Shown: positions 54,184 to 63,565 of the stretch, piece after piece
How the letters are laid out: every line of letters starts with the position of its first letter
Numbering within the stretch: the stretch's first letter is position 1
NCBI GenBank assembly: GCA_016718315.1
Contig: JADKDV010000003.1
Coordinates: 248,001-312,000 of the forward strand
Source: Candidatus Obscuribacter sp.
GTDB taxonomy: Bacteria; Cyanobacteriota; Vampirovibrionia; Obscuribacterales; Obscuribacteraceae
Direction: 5' to 3'
DNA: 64,000 nt
The notes under the pieces: model-generated
Database searches by the model: none
The model's input: only the letters and a program-made list of their open reading frames with translations
What the model was told of the DNA's origin: nothing
Program-made: the position numbers and the translations under genes

Positions 54184-55923
54184 TTAAGCCTGTCCGTCTG
54201 GATTGACGTGGAAGGTTTTGGCCTCGGTATTGGATATGTGCTCAGCGCGGCGCATAATTTTGCGTGCCTCGTAAGAGACAAAAGGATCTAGGTCGTTTTC
54301 CAGTTGTCTGACAATATCAATCGGACAGCTGTAGTTTTCGACCAGTCTTAGACGCACTTCGCGTGCTTTGTCTTTGGCGAGTATGGCAAATGCTTCCGGC
54401 GGAGTAGCTACGTTTTCGGCTACGGCCCTGCGTACTGCTTCGTTTTCGTGGGCAGCTAGCTCAATGAGGCGAGCTGCTGGTGTAGTGGGACGTGCTGCCA
54501 CCATGGTCTGAAAAGCTATCGTGTCGCCCGGTGAGGGTTGCACGATATTGCGCTCAGGAGCTGGTGCGCCGCCCCGATCATAGACCGAGGCCGGGTTGAA
54601 TTTGAGATCTTTGACCGTGTCTTTTTGTTTGACATAGGCTTTTTTAGCATCGTCGCTATTGAGCGCATGCCATTCACCAGAGCCTGTGGTGGGCTCAATT
54701 GGGCTGCCATCCAGGTGTGTTGGCTGAGGCAAAGCCTGCATCGATGAATGTGTGGCGGTGACATGATTGGTGGTTGGTCTAAACTTGTGTGTGCTCAAAA
54801 GATTGGCGCCGGTAGACTCCATCTCGCAGGTCTTGAGCTTTTTGACGAGCATATTACGCGCTTCGCCTGCCACGATTTTGTTTTTGTCGTTGGAGAGCAG
54901 GCGCAAAATATCAGAGCCTGCCTTGCGGTTGTTGGCTACACGCTGTCTTACATCGCTACTGCGGTCAGATGCCAGACGGCGCAATGTCTCCTGGGGAGTG
55001 CTGGGATTGCCTGCCACGGCAGATCTTACGTCCACCGATAATTGACCAGCCATCCAGTTGAGGGTGGTTGGAGGAGTATTCGGGTTTTCGGCTACGATGC
55101 GGAATGAGTCTTCGGTAGCAATAGATAGATCACTAGTCTTGCGTTCTGAAAAGACAAGGTTTTCGTCGCCAGCTTGCCAATCAGATACCAAAAGCGAATC
55201 AATAATAGAGCTGCCTTTGCTAACGACTAGCTCGGGCGCATGATGGGCTGGTTTGCTCTGGCTTGCTTGGTTTGCTTCTTCTCTAGCGGCTGCTTCTTTT
55301 TTGATTGACTCAACCTTCAAGTCTACTTCTGTATTTATTTGCAAAAGGTCTTTGATGGATGTGTCTTCGTCCATACCTTTTATCGATATGTCAGCTGTTC
55401 TTATTTTTTCGAATGAGCTGGATACGCGGGTCTCGAAAATCTCGTTATTGTCTGCTGGTGCGGCAAAATTGAGTTGAGGCTGACTGCTCTCTACACTCCC
55501 TGACTGCACCACTGGCTGTGACACAGCGTTGGGCTGGCTGGTAGGGCTTGTCTTGGGCTGACTGGCTGGCACAGGTGTGGCTGGCTCAGTCTGCGCCATA
55601 GGTTGTGACTGTACCGCACTGGGAGTGGCTTTTTTAGGTGACTCGAGGCTGGATGCGGGGAGCGGCTGCGGTACAAAAGTATTAGCTACTTTAGCTCGTG
55701 CCCATTTGCTACCCTGTGATGGATAGTCAAAGTTACTCAGGCTGTCAGCGTCCCTGGGCTGAATGTCCTCAGCCTGAGCGGTGGCAGTCGGTTGATCGAC
55801 TGGTACATCTAGTGAAGCGCAAGGAGTTTCTGTTGACTGCTGAGCTGGCTCAGAGCCTTCGACTACAGATTCTACTTTTGCTGCTTCGCCATCCTTACCT
55901 GCGTTTTCAAGCCGGTCAGCCAC
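54184..55923 (-). CDS. Large LRV-repeat protein with disordered N-terminus
   Basis: 579 residues. Residues 1-170 are a Pro/Ser/Gln/Thr-rich disordered tail. About 175-270 is a charged region with a KxxSIxxLL-type helix. First LRV block (about 272-355): VAENPNTPP, AVAGNPSTPQ, VANNRKAGS units. A linker of roughly 110 residues, mostly disordered, then a second LRV block (about 465-560): MVAARPTTPAARLIELAAHENEAVRRAVAENVATPPEAF and VENYSCP. No signal peptide or membrane segment. It probably acts as a scaffold. It shares repeat type with the protein at 21885-22379. Confidence 0.8.
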   Translation of the reverse strand: MADRLENAGKDGEAAKVESVVEGSEPAQQSTETPCASLDVPVDQPTATAQAEDIQPRDADSLSNFDYPSQGSKWARAKVANTFVPQPLPASSLESPKKATPSAVQSQPMAQTEPATPVPASQPKTSPTSQPNAVSQPVVQSGSVESSQPQLNFAAPADNNEIFETRVSSSFEKIRTADISIKGMDEDTSIKDLLQINTEVDLKVESIKKEAAAREEANQASQSKPAHHAPELVVSKGSSIIDSLLVSDWQAGDENLVFSERKTSDLSIATEDSFRIVAENPNTPPTTLNWMAGQLSVDVRSAVAGNPSTPQETLRRLASDRSSDVRQRVANNRKAGSDILRLLSNDKNKIVAGEARNMLVKKLKTCEMESTGANLLSTHKFRPTTNHVTATHSSMQALPQPTHLDGSPIEPTTGSGEWHALNSDDAKKAYVKQKDTVKDLKFNPASVYDRGGAPAPERNIVQPSPGDTIAFQTMVAARPTTPAARLIELAAHENEAVRRAVAENVATPPEAFAILAKDKAREVRLRLVENYSCPIDIVRQLENDLDPFVSYEARKIMRRAEHISNTEAKTFHVNPDGQA

Positions 55924-56377
55924 CTTTTAAGGAGCTTGGCCAGTTTGTTTTGTATGATTCCCATCCCCCACAGCTCCCGCTCACAACATGCCAGTCTGAA
56001 GAAATATTATCGATGCTATCGCAGTACCGGGGGTGTGCGGTATAGATTTAGCCGTATTTGTATGCATGCTTGCCTATAGAGAACCCTATAGGGCGTAAAG
56101 CCAGAAATTCTGGGCGTTTTGGGCGTTTTTATACAGTTTTCGGTACAAAGTTATAGGAAAGGGGAGCAATAAGGCAACCAACCAGCGGTAAGAATGATAG
56201 AGGAGGCAGTGAAATTGCATTCATTCAGTCGAGAGTCCTGTCCATCACTTAGTACGCCGCTGGTTTCTTTAGGAAGCCAACAATTAAATAGGTGGTAGGG
56301 AGGAGGCCCCCAGGCTACTTCTCTTACCGTATCGACACCGGTCTTAAATGCACTAGAGTCGAGCATCCGAGGAAACT
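55924..56377. other. Structured intergenic region before TPR gene
   Basis: A 454-bp region between divergent genes. It has the inverted repeat CCTATAG-N6-CTATAGG (56073-56092), the palindrome CCAGAA-A-TTCTGG (56101-56113) followed by two GGGCGTTTT copies, and a G-rich segment (GGTAGGGAGGAGGCCCCCAGG) that can pair partly with CTTCTCTTACC near 56320. A candidate untranslated RNA or structured leader. Confidence 0.4.
56073..56130 (+). promoter_or_regulatory. Hairpin cluster, possible leader RNA structure
   Basis: Two stem-loops in tandem (arms CCTATAG/CTATAGG and GCCAGAA/TTCTGGGC) followed by T-rich GGGCGTTTTGGGCGTTTTT. The second hairpin plus T-run resembles an intrinsic terminator on the plus strand. 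Confidence 0.35.
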
Positions 56378-57166
56378 ATGAAGTGTGACACCATCCCGGA
56401 ATTAGAGAAGTTCCTGACGATTCAGGAGCAAGCGCTCGGTCAAAATAGTCCTGAAGTAGCTGCTACGGTGGCCAGGCTAGCCGGTCTGTACTTTAGTAAG
56501 GGCATGCTGGAGGAGTCGGAAGCTCTTTACAGACGTGCTCTCACCATCAGAGAGCAAGCGTTTGGACCACATCGTCTGGAAGTTGAAGACACTAGAAAGA
56601 ATCTCGAAAAGGTTTTGACTCGCAAGCGCACACCTGCCCAGATACGCGCTGAGCAAAATCTGAGCGACTCGTCCACATCTTTAGATGCGATACCAGCTTC
56701 GATGGCGCTTGGTTGGCCCAGTGCCTTTGACGTGGATAAACAAAGAGAGCTGGAGCTTGAGCTTGCCTCGGTCAAAGCGACTATGGGTAAGGAACATCCT
56801 CAGGTTGCTGATTGTTTGACTCGGCTTGCAGACCTTTATTGCCGTAACAAACGTTACCGTGAGATGGAGCCTATTTTGCTAGATGCATTGCATATAAGAG
56901 AGCGCGCGCTGGGACCAGAGCACTCACTGGTATCGAGCAGTCTTAAAAACCTCGCACGTCTCTATTATTTCCTCAATCGCTTTGAGCTCTCCGAGCCGCT
57001 CTTTAAGCGAGCTTTGACAATAAGACAAAAACTTTACGGTAAGCAACATCCGCGCTACGCCGATGTCGAGGAGCAGTACGCTAAACTTTTGCGCAAGACC
57101 AACCGGGTCATGCTGGCGCAAGAGCTGGATAACCATGTCACTTTAGTGAGACGTGCTATCCGATAA
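56378..57166 (+). CDS. TPR (kinesin-light-chain-like) protein
   Basis: 262 residues, cytoplasmic. Two TPR blocks (about 10-80 and 125-250) of the TPR_12/kinesin light chain type: LTIQEQALGQNSPEVAATVARLAGLYFSKGMLEESEALYRRALTIREQAFG, repeated as LDALHIRERALGPEHSLVSSSLKNLARLYYFLNRFELSEPLFKRALTIRQ. A 40-residue Ser/Arg-rich linker separates them. Binding scaffold; partner unknown. ATG has GAGG upstream. It lies divergent from the LRV protein gene and convergent on the kinase gene. Confidence 0.8.
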   Translation: MKCDTIPELEKFLTIQEQALGQNSPEVAATVARLAGLYFSKGMLEESEALYRRALTIREQAFGPHRLEVEDTRKNLEKVLTRKRTPAQIRAEQNLSDSSTSLDAIPASMALGWPSAFDVDKQRELELELASVKATMGKEHPQVADCLTRLADLYCRNKRYREMEPILLDALHIRERALGPEHSLVSSSLKNLARLYYFLNRFELSEPLFKRALTIRQKLYGKQHPRYADVEEQYAKLLRKTNRVMLAQELDNHVTLVRRAIR

Positions 57167-57230
57167 TCTATTAGTTTTGCCCGTGCCTGACAAACAAAGG
57201 TGGATGCAGTAATGCGTCTGCCTTTGTTGT

Positions 57231-59627
57231 TTATCTGCCAAAAATTGTTGGTCTAATTGAGCGATATGCATCTGGTTCTTTCTTTATGCTTGCCGCTTCT
57301 TTGGCAGCACGGTCTGCATAAGGAGTATTGCCACCGTCAGCAGTGCGAGTGAATTGCGCAGTTTTTTCTAAAATAATCGCTCTGAGCAGTCTATCGTGCA
57401 GGTTATCGGCTGTGAGAGATAGGGCGGTGCCAAGATTGCCTATCACTCGGCGAGAGTATTTTGCTCCAGGAGGATTTGTTTGATTGGCTTTTTTCTCATA
57501 AAAGCATGCCAGCGCATAATAAAGCCTGGAAAGTAGCTCTTCACGGATAGTAGGGGCAGTAAAGGCGATTGGGGGACTGGTTTTGGTTTGATCTGAGGGC
57601 AAAGTATCAATCAGCGACTCGGTAATCTCAATAGCTTTGTCTACCTCGCCGGACTCAGCCAATGCCATTGCCAATTTTGCTCTAAGTAAATATGGTCTGA
57701 GGTTGTCTATCGTCGGGTGCAAGGGTTGGTCCCAACCTGGGATGGCTCCTTTTAGGACATCAGCCGCTTCTTTATAGCGCTCTTGCATGATCAGGGCGTC
57801 GCTCAATGTATTTGCTATCTTTAGATCATTGCTTCTTGTCTTTGATAGGTCATCGATACAGTCTCTGACTAACTTCTCTGCAGTAAGGTGATTGGCTTCC
57901 GCTTCGTATATGCGTGCTAGCTTGAGACTCAAAACTGCCCTGTCTACAATTTTGGTATTTAAAGCATTTGATATGCTGAGGGCACTGTTGTAGTGCTCTT
58001 TTGCGTCAAAATTAAAACCGAGATCGAGGTAACAATCCCCGCAACCTTCCTCCGCTCGCTTTTTAATTGTTAAATCAGATAGAGGCTGATTTAGTAGCAT
58101 CAAATAGAGATTAAGGGCTCTGTAAATATCTCCTGATTCATGTAATTGCTTTGCTGCCGATAAAATTTCTTCCCGAGGTACTGCCCTTACTGGCTTACCC
58201 TCTAGTGAGTTTGTAATGTTATCCATCAATAGACTGCGTCCTTCGTCTGTGAGGGCCATAAGAGGCATTCCGCTCCAGAGCAAATATGGACTTAGCTGAT
58301 ATTCTTGATCAGCGTCTTTCATGCGCAGACCTTGCAAAAAATCACCATAGCGACCATGGCGATTTTGCCTTACTGCAAGATTGTAATTTGAGTTTGGCTG
58401 GTGTACTTCAAGCCGCAAGTCATCAATTTGGATTAGTGGCTCGGTAGCGTTTAAAGGAGCCACATAAAAACCTTCATTAGCAAGTCTTGCCTCGTTATTT
58501 GGTTTTGTCAGACTCAAGTATCCAAACATAATGCCAACACATAAGGCTGGTATCAAAAGAGCTAAAAAGCCATAAAGAGCCATCCGCGCTGGTAGTGGCC
58601 AACCTACCAAAAAGGGCAGATGCCACAATTGCATTTGCTGTTTTTTGTTGAGGAAGCGGCTTAAATTGCCAGCGGCAACAGCGTTTATATCACTGCTCAG
58701 GTCCTCAATTGTCTTGTATCGATCGGCAGGATTTTGCGCCATCGCCTTTGAGATCACACTATTGAGCGCGATTTTGAGTTCTTTGCTCAGTAGTGGGTTG
58801 GCTATTGGCGCGGGTTTTGCCGAGATATGCATGTGCAAGACTTTTAAAAGATTGTCTGCCTGATAAGGTGGATGTCCCTCCACTAGCTCGTACAAAACAC
58901 AACCAAGAGAATAAATATCTGAGCGGGCATCGATGGCATTGCCCAGGCATTGCTCCGGGCTCATGTAGAGTGGACTGCCAAACATCTCGCCAGTATTGGT
59001 AAGAGTGGGGCTCTGGTCCTGTCTTGTCAATTTTGCAATACCAAAATCTACGACGTGGACACTTGCTTTGCCCTGATCATCTGCAGTAAACATGATGTTG
59101 CTGGGTTTTACGTCGCGGTGCACAATGCCCATCTTGTGAGCATGACTGAGGGCATCGAGAGTTTGTTTAAAGATTGCGAGGCTTTGGTCAAGCGATTGTG
59201 GTTTGTCTGACTTGAGTATCTGTGCAAGAGACTGACCTTGTATCAAATCCATCACAAGATAGGGTTGGGGGGCGCTACCTAATTTGTCATCCACACCGTA
59301 GTCAATTACTCTGACAATGTTGTTGTGCTCCAAGCGGCTTATCGCCACCGCTTCTTGCTTGAATCTGGCTAGTGCCGTGGGCTCCTGGCTACGCACAGGT
59401 GTTAGTAATTTGAGTGCTACTAGTCTATCTAGATTTAGGTCTCTGGCTTTGTATACAGTGCTCATGCCACCCTCACCGATGCGCTCCAGTGGCTGGTAGC
59501 GATCGGCAATGGTGCGACCCAAAATTGAATCGGCGCACTCAGTTGAGTTTAAGATGACGTCAGGATGCTGTCCTGCGAGCTTGATTTGCTGCGCAAGAGC
59601 GTCCCTGTCGGGGGGTGATGAAGTCAT
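57231..59627 (-). CDS. Membrane Ser/Thr protein kinase with TPR C-terminus
   Basis: 798 residues from ATG 59627 (a GTG 30 bases earlier is possible; neither has a strong ribosome site). Hanks-type kinase (about 45-330): GEGGMSTVY, VALKLL, HRDVKPSN, DFGIAK, MSPEQ. The activation segment is intact, so an active kinase. One membrane segment (about 360-385, FLALLIPALCVGIMFGYL). The C-terminal 410 residues are mostly helical TPR-like repeats, predicted to face outside. Same architecture as the protein at 40358-42562, but without the N-terminal zinc ribbon. Confidence 0.9.
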   Translation of the reverse strand: MTSSPPDRDALAQQIKLAGQHPDVILNSTECADSILGRTIADRYQPLERIGEGGMSTVYKARDLNLDRLVALKLLTPVRSQEPTALARFKQEAVAISRLEHNNIVRVIDYGVDDKLGSAPQPYLVMDLIQGQSLAQILKSDKPQSLDQSLAIFKQTLDALSHAHKMGIVHRDVKPSNIMFTADDQGKASVHVVDFGIAKLTRQDQSPTLTNTGEMFGSPLYMSPEQCLGNAIDARSDIYSLGCVLYELVEGHPPYQADNLLKVLHMHISAKPAPIANPLLSKELKIALNSVISKAMAQNPADRYKTIEDLSSDINAVAAGNLSRFLNKKQQMQLWHLPFLVGWPLPARMALYGFLALLIPALCVGIMFGYLSLTKPNNEARLANEGFYVAPLNATEPLIQIDDLRLEVHQPNSNYNLAVRQNRHGRYGDFLQGLRMKDADQEYQLSPYLLWSGMPLMALTDEGRSLLMDNITNSLEGKPVRAVPREEILSAAKQLHESGDIYRALNLYLMLLNQPLSDLTIKKRAEEGCGDCYLDLGFNFDAKEHYNSALSISNALNTKIVDRAVLSLKLARIYEAEANHLTAEKLVRDCIDDLSKTRSNDLKIANTLSDALIMQERYKEAADVLKGAIPGWDQPLHPTIDNLRPYLLRAKLAMALAESGEVDKAIEITESLIDTLPSDQTKTSPPIAFTAPTIREELLSRLYYALACFYEKKANQTNPPGAKYSRRVIGNLGTALSLTADNLHDRLLRAIILEKTAQFTRTADGGNTPYADRAAKEAASIKKEPDAYRSIRPTIFGR

Positions 59628-59808
59628 ATTGAGTTGTCGGGCTAGTAAAGTCTGCACTATAACAACTTAAGGAATGTGCCGCAAGTTGATAAATGACAAA
59701 CTCGATATGCTGCTTATGACGATCTATCGACAACTGACTTTTTAGTCAGCGCTATCCCCGATGATGCTAAACTTTGCCGATATCTCTTTGATATCGGGGG
59801 CAGTCTTA

Positions 59809-60666
59809 ATGAGCGACAAAGTCATAGCCGGCGCGGATTTGACCGGTACAAAGGAAAACCCTAATGAAGCCTGGCTGGTTGTAGCGCGACTGAGCAATGT
59901 AGGGCTTGAGATCCTCGATGTCAAAAAGACTGGCTCCCATGTCATTGGCAAAGACCTTGCTGCTCACAAAACGCTTTCTTTACTAGGCGTAGATTGTCCG
60001 CTTTCATTTCCATCGGCGTTTCTTGACTTTGTTGCTGTCAAAAAAATCAAAAAAGGCTACAACTCCTGGCAAGAGGTCGTTGAAGAGCTGGTCTTTACAC
60101 CCTACGATGAGTTTTTAGCGATTGCCAAAGAATTTGGCAAAGAACCCAAGCGCGTTACCGATACCGCCGGTGGTGGTACAGCTCATAGTCCACTTAGACG
60201 TGCCAATCCTAATATGTTGCACATTACCTACCACACAATGCGCACTCTCGCCTCGCTAGATCCCAGTCGCTTCTTTGTGCAGCCCTTTCAAGATGCCATC
60301 CCTTTTGGTGTTGGTGTGATGGAGGTGCAGCCAAGCGATACTTTTAAGTATTTGGGCTTGCAGCACATTGATTACAAGAGTAAACCAAAAGTAGATGAGG
60401 CTTTGGTTGAGGCTCAGAGAGAAAAGGTCATTCAAAACCTGATCAATATCAAAGAGCGCAAAGCTTTGACTTTTAAGGACTTCCCACCGCTAGTTATTCA
60501 AAAGCATTTTAAGCACAGCTTTTTGCACAATGAGCATGCTGTAGATGCACTTTTGTCCTGCTACACCACAGGTATGTATGCTGCTGCGCCAGGTCATTTT
60601 GATGATCCATTTGCTTGCGACGCTCTGGAAGTATTGCTGGAAGGCTGGATATACCGGGCGCATTAG
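59809..60666 (+). CDS. DUF429 family protein
   Basis: 285 residues from ATG 59809, preceded by GGGGGCAG; an earlier in-frame ATG at 59761 is not supported. The DUF429 pattern: AGADLTGT near the start, LLGVDCPLSFP, and the late NEHAVDALLSCYTT with conserved acidic residues. The family has a ribonuclease H-like fold and is of unknown function. Divergent from the kinase gene and convergent with the next gene. Confidence 0.7.
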   Translation: MSDKVIAGADLTGTKENPNEAWLVVARLSNVGLEILDVKKTGSHVIGKDLAAHKTLSLLGVDCPLSFPSAFLDFVAVKKIKKGYNSWQEVVEELVFTPYDEFLAIAKEFGKEPKRVTDTAGGGTAHSPLRRANPNMLHITYHTMRTLASLDPSRFFVQPFQDAIPFGVGVMEVQPSDTFKYLGLQHIDYKSKPKVDEALVEAQREKVIQNLINIKERKALTFKDFPPLVIQKHFKHSFLHNEHAVDALLSCYTTGMYAAAPGHFDDPFACDALEVLLEGWIYRAH

Positions 60667-61145
60667 GGAATCTTTGAATTAGCTCCAGCAGTCTTGTCAT
60701 TCATCGAGTAGATATGGGTTGAGCCGTGCTTGTTTTGTTTTGAGAAAGGCAGGATTGTTCTAGTGGTTAGTTCTACCGTGTTGGCTTTTACTACTGCGAC
60801 ATCTGTTTGCTCAAAGCAGTCTATGTAGCCAATATTTTGCAGCTTGTGGTGTCTGCCAGAGGCAAATTGTATGTCCAGGTCGATTGCACTTTCATAGATT
60901 TTGTAGGTAAATGAAATCGAACGTCCTGGCATCATTGCGCCAGTGTTGAAAGCCGTTTTGCCTACATTTACGGAAACATCGGAAATCGATTCTCCCGAGG
61001 CATTGACTATCTCTATTGTGCCGTTTTGGGTTGTGAGATACGGTGCCGCAAAAATCATGACAATGCCAGCCGAGAGCAGTACGAGCGATCCGAAGATAAG
61101 CAATGTCAGCTGCCAGTTGCTTAGCTTTGAAAATGCAATTCGCAT
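60663..61145 (-). CDS. Hypothetical protein with one N-terminal membrane segment
   Basis: 160 residues, not recognised. A single hydrophobic segment at about 12-34 (LTLLIFGSLVLLSAGIVMIF) anchors a beta-rich extracytoplasmic domain (TIEIVNASGESISDVSVNVG, SISFTYKIYESAIDLDIQF). The pattern of short beta strands suggests an immunoglobulin-like or similar fold (inference). It overlaps the DUF429 gene end by four bases in a convergent arrangement. Confidence 0.6.
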   Translation of the reverse strand: MRIAFSKLSNWQLTLLIFGSLVLLSAGIVMIFAAPYLTTQNGTIEIVNASGESISDVSVNVGKTAFNTGAMMPGRSISFTYKIYESAIDLDIQFASGRHHKLQNIGYIDCFEQTDVAVVKANTVELTTRTILPFSKQNKHGSTHIYSMNDKTAGANSKIP

Positions 61146-61531
61146 TTTTGTTTCTCTGTGGGGGGCTTAACACTTAATGTTATTGAATCATGGAACCTTA
61201 AAAAGATGCAGATAGTTGCGAACCTGCTTTGAAATTGAGCTCGTCTTGCCGTGACCACTTTTTTGATATTTCATCATGGGGGAAATTGGCCAGCGTTTGT
61301 TCAGTGTAAGTTCGAATTAAAAAAGAGAACATATTCGGCAACTAAAGCTTTGTTGATTTGCTTAAGTTTAAAAAGCTCAACGTGCTCATCCCTGTTTTTT
61401 GATATTGTGCGTACTTTCATTAGAGTGCAAATGGCATAAATAGATGAGTTAATGCCTTTGCTACACTAGATTCTATATTGGTTCTGTCCAAAGGATTACT
61501 TGCAGCGATCTTTTTTTGTGGGGGGACGTCC
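61146..61531. other. Intergenic region before the two-component genes
   Basis: 386 bp, AT-richer than its neighbours, with no gene or hairpin I can support. A longer frame starting at 61478 is only an N-terminal extension of the response regulator. Confidence 0.4.
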
Positions 61532-62204
61532 ATGCCACGCATTCTTGTAATTGAAGACGAAGAGGGATTGTCTGGTGCGATTAAGGAATGGCTGGAAGCC
61601 GATTTGTACGTCGTGAAGGTCGTTCAAGATGGATGTGAGGCGCTATCTACAATGCTCGCTCACAACTTCGAAGTCATAATTTTGGATGTAATGCTTCCTG
61701 GTATGAGTGGAATTGAAGTTTGTAAGGAGTATCGAAGGGCCGGTGGCAGAGTTCCTATCCTTATTCTCACAGCTAAAAGTACTATGGCCGCCAAAGAGGA
61801 GGGACTGGACTGTGGGGCTGATGACTACCTTACCAAGCCCTGTGATTTGAGAGAGTTGTCTGCTCGTGTGCGTGCTTTATTGCGTCGTCCGCTTACAGGT
61901 CCGGTCGTGGAGCTAAAAGCCGGACCTATTAAACTGGACACCAATGCCAGAACTGCTTCCAAAGATGGGAAGTCATTGAAACTTTTTCCAAAAGAATTCA
62001 TTTTGCTTGAAGTATTGATGCGGCATAAGGGGCAGATTCTAAGTTCTGAGACTATCGTGAGTCATGTGTGGGGAATGGAATCTGAAATCACTCCAGAGAC
62101 AGTGCGCTCTCGTAAAATCTCTCAGAAAGAAAATTGATAGTGTTTCTTATCCTTCGATAATTACTACTGTGCACGGCATGGGATACACCATTGAGAACCA
62201 GTAA
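61532..62204 (+). pseudogene. OmpR-family response regulator with C-terminal frameshift
   Basis: From ATG 61532 (GGGGGGAC upstream), the receiver (EDEE, phospho-Asp in IILDVMLPGMSG, Lys in YLTKPC) and most of the winged helix (FPKEFILLEVLMRHKGQILSSETIV) are normal. After TVRS the frame breaks: the present frame stops at 62137 (RKISQKEN). In another frame, sequence from 62112 continues VKSLRKKIDSVSYPSIITTVHGMGYTIENQ, the expected end of an OmpR-type domain, and stops at 62204, three bases before the next gene. A 2-base loss at 62111/62112 would restore it. Either a recent mutation or a sequencing error. Confidence 0.8.
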
Positions 62205-62206
62205 AA

Positions 62207-63463
62207 ATGTTTAGAAGTCACCGGTGGTACATAACTGTGTGGTTCGTTGGATTGTCAGCAGCAATCTACGTGCTTTTGTCTTTGGTGGGTGCCTGCTTCT
62301 TTTACAACAGCTTGACGCGTTCTATGGATGAAGAGCTACGAGTCGTTGCATCGCAAATTGGACACGCCATCGATCTCGCTGCTGGTAAGCCTGTATTTCG
62401 AGACTGGTTGAGAGTCGTAGAGACAGAACCTGCTCGCTCGGTCATGAGCATGCAGCTGTTCGATACGCAAGGAAATATTCTCGAACACTACGGGCCGGTT
62501 GGCATACCAAAGTTGTTTGATTCAAAATCTGAAGTCTCTGCTAATGGACTGACTTTGCGTCTTCGCCAATGCAAGTTAGTGAGAAGCGGTGAGCTTGTAG
62601 GGTTTTTGCAGCTTCAACTCCCCGTGGATAAGAGAAATAAGGCCACGCAAGAGTTTTTGCTAACGATGATCGTCATGTCGCCATTTGTTTTGTTGACTTT
62701 TGGAGTCTGTAGTTTTGTTGTGGCCGGTATTGCGGCTCGACCAATTGAGGAGTTGGTTGTGGCGTTGAGGCGTTTTGTTGCCGACGCCGGTCATGAGCTA
62801 AATACGCCTGCGAGTATAGTGCAGGCAAGATCTCAGTCACTGAGTAGAAAATTGGGAAATCAAGATTTCGGACAGGAAGATTTGGCTATCATTGCCTCTT
62901 CAGCAGAACGAATGGGCTGTATCGTGCAGGATTTGATGCTTCTTGCTGAACTGGATGCACATTGTGAAAGAAGGCAGAGTGCATTGGAGTTGCCTGAGCT
63001 TGTTCAGGCGATAATCGGCGAGTATCGCGATCAGTTTTTGCATGCGAACAGAACCCTTATCTACGAGGGGAGTGCATCTGTCGCTGTTATTGCCGACAAA
63101 GAATCGATCGAAAAAATTCTACGAAATCTACTGGACAATGCTCTTAAGTACACGTTAAGTGAGGGGACGGTAAAAGTGACTTGCGAGTTATCTGGATCTG
63201 AAGCTGTTTTGATTGTTGCAGATACTGGAATTGGTATTCCGCAGGATAGTTTGCCTAGAATCTTTGAGCGATTTTATCGAGTAGATGGCTCTAGAGCGAG
63301 AGCATCTGGTGGCAGTGGACTTGGGCTTTCAATCGTAAAGGCGATTGCTGAAAGTCTAGGTGGTCGAGTGCAAGTATCCAGTGAACTTGGAAAGGGCAGT
63401 AAGTTTAGTGTTTTTCTGCCTGCCAGAAAAGCAGGCATTGCACAAAAATTGCACACAAGTTAG
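62207..63463 (+). CDS. Membrane sensor histidine kinase
   Basis: 418 residues. Membrane segments at about 9-33 and 152-172, with an extracytoplasmic loop of about 120 residues. A short HAMP-like linker is followed by a HisKA domain with His196 in AGHELNTP (Asn where Arg is usual), and a HATPase_c domain with DNALKYT, DTGIGIPQ and GGSGLGLSIVKA. It lies directly behind the response regulator at 61532, which would be its partner once the frameshift is allowed for. Confidence 0.9.
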   Translation: MFRSHRWYITVWFVGLSAAIYVLLSLVGACFFYNSLTRSMDEELRVVASQIGHAIDLAAGKPVFRDWLRVVETEPARSVMSMQLFDTQGNILEHYGPVGIPKLFDSKSEVSANGLTLRLRQCKLVRSGELVGFLQLQLPVDKRNKATQEFLLTMIVMSPFVLLTFGVCSFVVAGIAARPIEELVVALRRFVADAGHELNTPASIVQARSQSLSRKLGNQDFGQEDLAIIASSAERMGCIVQDLMLLAELDAHCERRQSALELPELVQAIIGEYRDQFLHANRTLIYEGSASVAVIADKESIEKILRNLLDNALKYTLSEGTVKVTCELSGSEAVLIVADTGIGIPQDSLPRIFERFYRVDGSRARASGGSGLGLSIVKAIAESLGGRVQVSSELGKGSKFSVFLPARKAGIAQKLHTS

Positions 63464-63565
63464 ACACAAAGCTTGTAACTTATCTATGCAGGACTACTGT
63501 CTCATTTAGATTTCTCGCATTTCTAAATTCAGCTTCGGCATACTAAAGCTCTGGTACCTGAAGAA

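Noticed and set aside
55698..56045. 115-codon plus-strand frame at the start of the LRV gene
   Set aside because: It is antisense to the disordered N-terminus of the LRV protein and shows no conserved pattern.
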